Assembly: GCA_964439435.1 (NCBI GenBank)
Contig: CAYTOF010000047.1
Coordinates: 1-17,094 of the forward strand
Direction: 5' to 3'
Length of the DNA: 17,094 bases
DNA from: CAYTOF01 sp964439435
GTDB taxonomy: Bacteria; Bacillota; Clostridia; Oscillospirales; QAMX01
This document shows, piece after piece, positions 15,353 through 17,094 of this stretch. A model generated the notes under the pieces. The model worked only from the letters and a program-made list of their open reading frames with translations, searched no databases and was not told where the DNA came from. The stretch's first letter is position 1. Each line of letters opens with the position of its first letter. The position numbers were made by a program, and so were the translations under genes.

Positions 15353-15367
15353 TGATTATGGTATAAT
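15339..15367 (+). promoter_or_regulatory. Sigma-A-type promoter of the peroxiredoxin gene
   Basis: TTGTAT (15339-15344), a 17-base spacer, then an exact TATAAT (15362-15367). A second TATAATAT copy 11 bases further on (15373-15380) could give a shifted start. The leader to the ATG at 15548 is about 170 nt and is rich in inverted repeats. Confidence 0.7.
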
Positions 15368-15396
15368 ATGCATATAATATAGACTATATCTGACGT

Positions 15397-15410
15397 TTGA
15401 GTTAAATCAA
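15397..15410 (+). promoter_or_regulatory. FNR/CRP-type site candidate in the peroxiredoxin leader
   Basis: TTGAG-TTAA-ATCAA matches the FNR consensus TTGAT-N4-ATCAA at nine of ten defined positions. Its centre is about 30 bases downstream of the predicted transcription start, a position that suits repression. A Crp/Fnr-family gene lies 0.9 kb downstream. Confidence 0.45.
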
Positions 15411-15426
15411 AATTTGTAGGTGTTTG

Positions 15427-15439
15427 GTGACCTGGTCAC
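15427..15439 (+). repeat. Perfect inverted repeat in the peroxiredoxin leader
   Basis: GTGACC (15427-15432) and GGTCAC (15434-15439) flank a single T. This geometry suits a dimeric DNA-binding protein rather than an RNA hairpin, as one base is too short for a loop. Confidence 0.5.
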
Positions 15440-15452
15440 AGAGACTGCGCCT

Positions 15453-15494
15453 CATTGATGGTATACTTATGTCAATGAAAGTCACAAAGACTTT
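15453..15494 (+). repeat. Two consecutive inverted repeats in the peroxiredoxin leader
   Basis: CATTGA (15453-15458) pairs with TCAATG (15472-15477) across 13 bases. Directly after it AAAGTC (15478-15483) pairs with GACTTT (15489-15494) across five bases. Both could fold in the leader RNA. No known riboswitch fold was recognised. Confidence 0.4.
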
Positions 15495-15532
15495 GAACCA
15501 AGAACAAACATCAACAAATGAGAAAATATATG

Positions 15533-15539
15533 GGAGGAG
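15533..15539 (+). promoter_or_regulatory. Shine-Dalgarno sequence that fixes the peroxiredoxin start at 15548
   Basis: GGAGGAG lies eight bases before ATG 15548. It would be inside the coding sequence if the upstream in-frame ATG at 15518 were used, and the ten extra residues do not resemble a peroxiredoxin N-terminus. Confidence 0.88.
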
Positions 15540-15547
15540 CACTAACA

Positions 15548-16225
15548 ATGGAACATGAAAGAAACTTTAGCATGCCGCTAATCGGCGATCCGGCCCCGAG
15601 CTTTACAGCAAAGACAACGCAGGGAGACATCAATTTTCCTGAAGACTACAAGGGCAAATGGGTAATTCTGTTTTCCCATCCGGCAGACTTTACGCCCGTA
15701 TGTACGACAGAATTTATGACCTTCGCAACAATGGCAGACGAGTTTAGAGAACTGAACACTGAGCTTGTAGGTCTGTCGGTAGACTCTCTCTATGCACATA
15801 TCGCTTGGCTTCGCAAGATTCAAGAGCTTGAGTGGAATGGCATGAAAGACGTAGAGGTACACTTCCCGCTCATTGAGGACATCCGTATGGATGTATCCAA
15901 CAAATACGGCATGGTACAACCCGGCCAGTCCAACACCCAGGCTGTGCGCGCTGTATTTGTAGTAGATCCCAAGGGCATAGTACGCACGATTTTATACTAT
16001 CCGCTCTCAACGGGACGCAATTTCGACGAGATCAAACGCATCATCCTCGCCCTGCAGAAAGCTGACAAAGACGGCGTGGCCACACCGGCCGACTGGCGCC
16101 CGGGCGATGATGTCATCGTACCCACAGCAGGCTCTTGCGGCACAGCCAAAGAGCGCATGGAAAGCAAAGACGACGATCAGTATTGCCTTGACTGGTTCAT
16201 GTGTTTCCGCAGAGAAAAGAAATAG
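15548..16225 (+). CDS. Peroxiredoxin, Prx6-type AhpC/TSA family thiol peroxidase
   Basis: This 225-residue cytoplasmic enzyme reduces H2O2 and organic hydroperoxides. The peroxidatic cysteine is Cys52 in HPADFTPVCTTE, the universal PxxxTxxC motif. QAVRAVFVVDPKG carries the conserved Arg of the active site. The extended C-terminal domain (residues from about 165) with PADWRPGD and YCLDWFMCFR is characteristic of the Prx6 subfamily in archaea and anaerobic bacteria. It contains Cys197, Cys213 and Cys219; the last pair has the six-residue spacing of the C-terminal cysteines in the archaeal Aeropyrum enzyme, so a 2-Cys mechanism within this subfamily is plausible. The gene has its own promoter and a long leader, and a strong terminator follows, yet the Crp/Fnr gene behind it points the same way. 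In an anaerobe this is an oxygen-defence function. Confidence 0.95.
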   Translation: MEHERNFSMPLIGDPAPSFTAKTTQGDINFPEDYKGKWVILFSHPADFTPVCTTEFMTFATMADEFRELNTELVGLSVDSLYAHIAWLRKIQELEWNGMKDVEVHFPLIEDIRMDVSNKYGMVQPGQSNTQAVRAVFVVDPKGIVRTILYYPLSTGRNFDEIKRIILALQKADKDGVATPADWRPGDDVIVPTAGSCGTAKERMESKDDDQYCLDWFMCFRREKK

Positions 16226-16285
16226 AAATTCTCCTTCGACATAAAACTGTAGAATAAAAACGCTACAACAGTTGCAAAATTATGC

Positions 16286-16323
16286 ATCAGGCCTTATACT
16301 TATTGTATGAGGCCTGATTTTTT
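16286..16323 (+). terminator. Strong intrinsic terminator between the peroxiredoxin and Crp/Fnr genes
   Basis: A 14-bp stem with one T-G wobble (ATCAGGCCT and TATAC paired with GTATG and AGGCCTGAT; 16286-16318) around TTATT is followed by a run of six T. It ends about 15 bases before the next start codon, so the regulator may depend on partial read-through or on a promoter inside 16226-16285. Confidence 0.9.
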
Positions 16324-16338
16324 ATGTTGGAGGTATAA

Positions 16339-17013
16339 ATGGAGCAAGCCAAAATCAACCTTGAAAAGCTATTTCCGTGTTGGAAAAAGCTCACGCGTTC
16401 ACAGCAATCAATTGTAGCAGCATCAGCCACCCAGAGAACATTTCTAAAGGGAGGGCACGCCCATGACGGAGGCGAGTGCTCGGGGCTGTTTATAATAAAA
16501 GAAGGTCAACTGCGTGTTTTTATATTGTCAAATACAGGCAGGGAGATCACCCTGTACCGTTTGTTTGATTGGGATATCTGCCTGTTTTCCGCTTCCTGTG
16601 TCATGAAAAACATCGACTTTGACCTATATGTGCAAGCTGAGAAAGACACAGATGTCGTGGTCATCCCGGCTGAGGTGTATGAGACACTCCTAAAAGAGTC
16701 ATTGCCGGTGTCTGACTATACAAACCAACTCATGGCATCGCGCTTTTCGGATGTGATGTGGACAATGGAAAAGGTGCTCTTTACAAGCTTTGACAAAAGG
16801 CTTGCCACCTTTTTATTGGATCAGAGCAGCATCGAAAATACCATCACACTGCGCATAACACACGATGAAATAGCAAAACACCTCGGCAGCGCCCGCGAGG
16901 TTGTCACAAAAATGTTGAACTATTTATCGACGGAGGGCATGGTCAAGCTCTCCCGAGGGAAAATAGAGCTGATGGATATACAAAAGCTCGACGAACTCTC
17001 GACAAGCCAGTAG
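16339..17013 (+). CDS. Crp/Fnr-family transcriptional regulator
   Basis: The 224-residue protein has an N-terminal cyclic-nucleotide-binding-type beta barrel (about 20-115, including GLFIIKEGQLRVFILSNTGREITLYRL) and a dimerisation helix near 120-150. The C-terminal winged helix-turn-helix (about 170-215) contains ITHDEIAKHLGSAREVVTKMLNYL, the usual HTH_Crp recognition region. The cAMP-binding Arg/Ser signature of Crp is not evident. Four cysteines (14, 47, 81 and 87; the last two as ICLFSASC) lie in or near the sensor domain and could hold a redox switch or a cofactor; their layout differs from the N-terminal cluster of E. coli FNR. GGAGG lies five bases before the ATG. Location behind a peroxiredoxin suggests a redox or oxygen-responsive regulator. 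Target genes are unknown; an FNR-like site sits in the peroxiredoxin leader. Confidence 0.92.
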   Translation: MEQAKINLEKLFPCWKKLTRSQQSIVAASATQRTFLKGGHAHDGGECSGLFIIKEGQLRVFILSNTGREITLYRLFDWDICLFSASCVMKNIDFDLYVQAEKDTDVVVIPAEVYETLLKESLPVSDYTNQLMASRFSDVMWTMEKVLFTSFDKRLATFLLDQSSIENTITLRITHDEIAKHLGSAREVVTKMLNYLSTEGMVKLSRGKIELMDIQKLDELSTSQ

Positions 17014-17094
17014 CTTTACAGCAAGCCGGAAATTTGCTTGTGAAATATACGGAGAACAAAAAGAGTACTCCCCTATAGACTGTATATTACTGCT

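Noticed and set aside
15357..15380. PerR-type box near the peroxiredoxin -10 region
   Set aside because: The TTAT/ATAA halves are present, but the spacing does not fit the 7-1-7 PerR consensus.
17022..17042. Hairpin after the Crp/Fnr gene as its terminator
   Set aside because: Arms AGCAA/TTGCT are only five bases and no T run follows; the real terminator may lie beyond the window.

Overview
The window looks like chromosomal DNA of an uncultured anaerobic Firmicute, probably a gut-type member of the Clostridia. The evidence is strong GGAGG ribosome binding sites, near-consensus sigma-A promoters, short intergenic gaps closed by classic hairpin-plus-T terminators, a membrane pyrophosphatase of the K+-dependent type, and an enzyme set suited to glycan breakdown. 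No tRNA, rRNA, CRISPR array, transposase or prophage gene was seen.

Layout, left to right. (1) 1-1877 (+): the 3' part of a membrane ion-pumping pyrophosphatase (hppA), cut by the window edge and ending at a bidirectional terminator. (2) 1958-3487 (-): a DUF4874/DUF4832 protein, a putative TIM-barrel glycan enzyme, with its own consensus promoter. (3) 3808-5926 (+): a pair of surface-protein genes, one a single-pass membrane protein with an external domain and one a secreted beta-rich protein; they end at a strong terminator. (4) 6154-11178 (+): a four-gene operon encoding a BNR/Asp-box sialidase-like protein, a DUF4091 (GH123-like) protein, an SGNH-type esterase and a TIM-barrel glycosidase-like protein. 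(5) 11234-15140 (-): an opposing cluster encoding an FG-GAP/VCBS repeat protein, a GH39-like glycosidase and a GNAT acetyltransferase. Clusters 4 and 5 converge on one palindromic terminator. (6) 15548-17013 (+): a Prx6-type peroxiredoxin followed by a Crp/Fnr-family regulator.

How the genes may work together. Six proteins with glycan-enzyme features (DUF4874/4832, Asp-box, DUF4091, SGNH, TIM-barrel, GH39) and the FG-GAP protein all lack signal peptides. The simplest reading is cytoplasmic breakdown of imported, probably decorated (acetylated or amino-sugar-containing) oligosaccharides. The transporter and any dedicated regulator would lie outside the window. Most of these families have few or no characterised members close to these proteins, so the locus is a reasonable candidate for an undescribed saccharolytic system. 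The substrate cannot be read from the sequence.

The peroxiredoxin and Crp/Fnr genes look like an oxidative or redox stress unit. The peroxiredoxin leader is unusually rich in inverted repeats and contains a near-consensus FNR-type site, which suggests control by the neighbouring regulator. Three translation starts were moved inward from the longest open frame because a good Shine-Dalgarno sequence or an ATG supports the inner start (GH39, peroxiredoxin, SGNH esterase).
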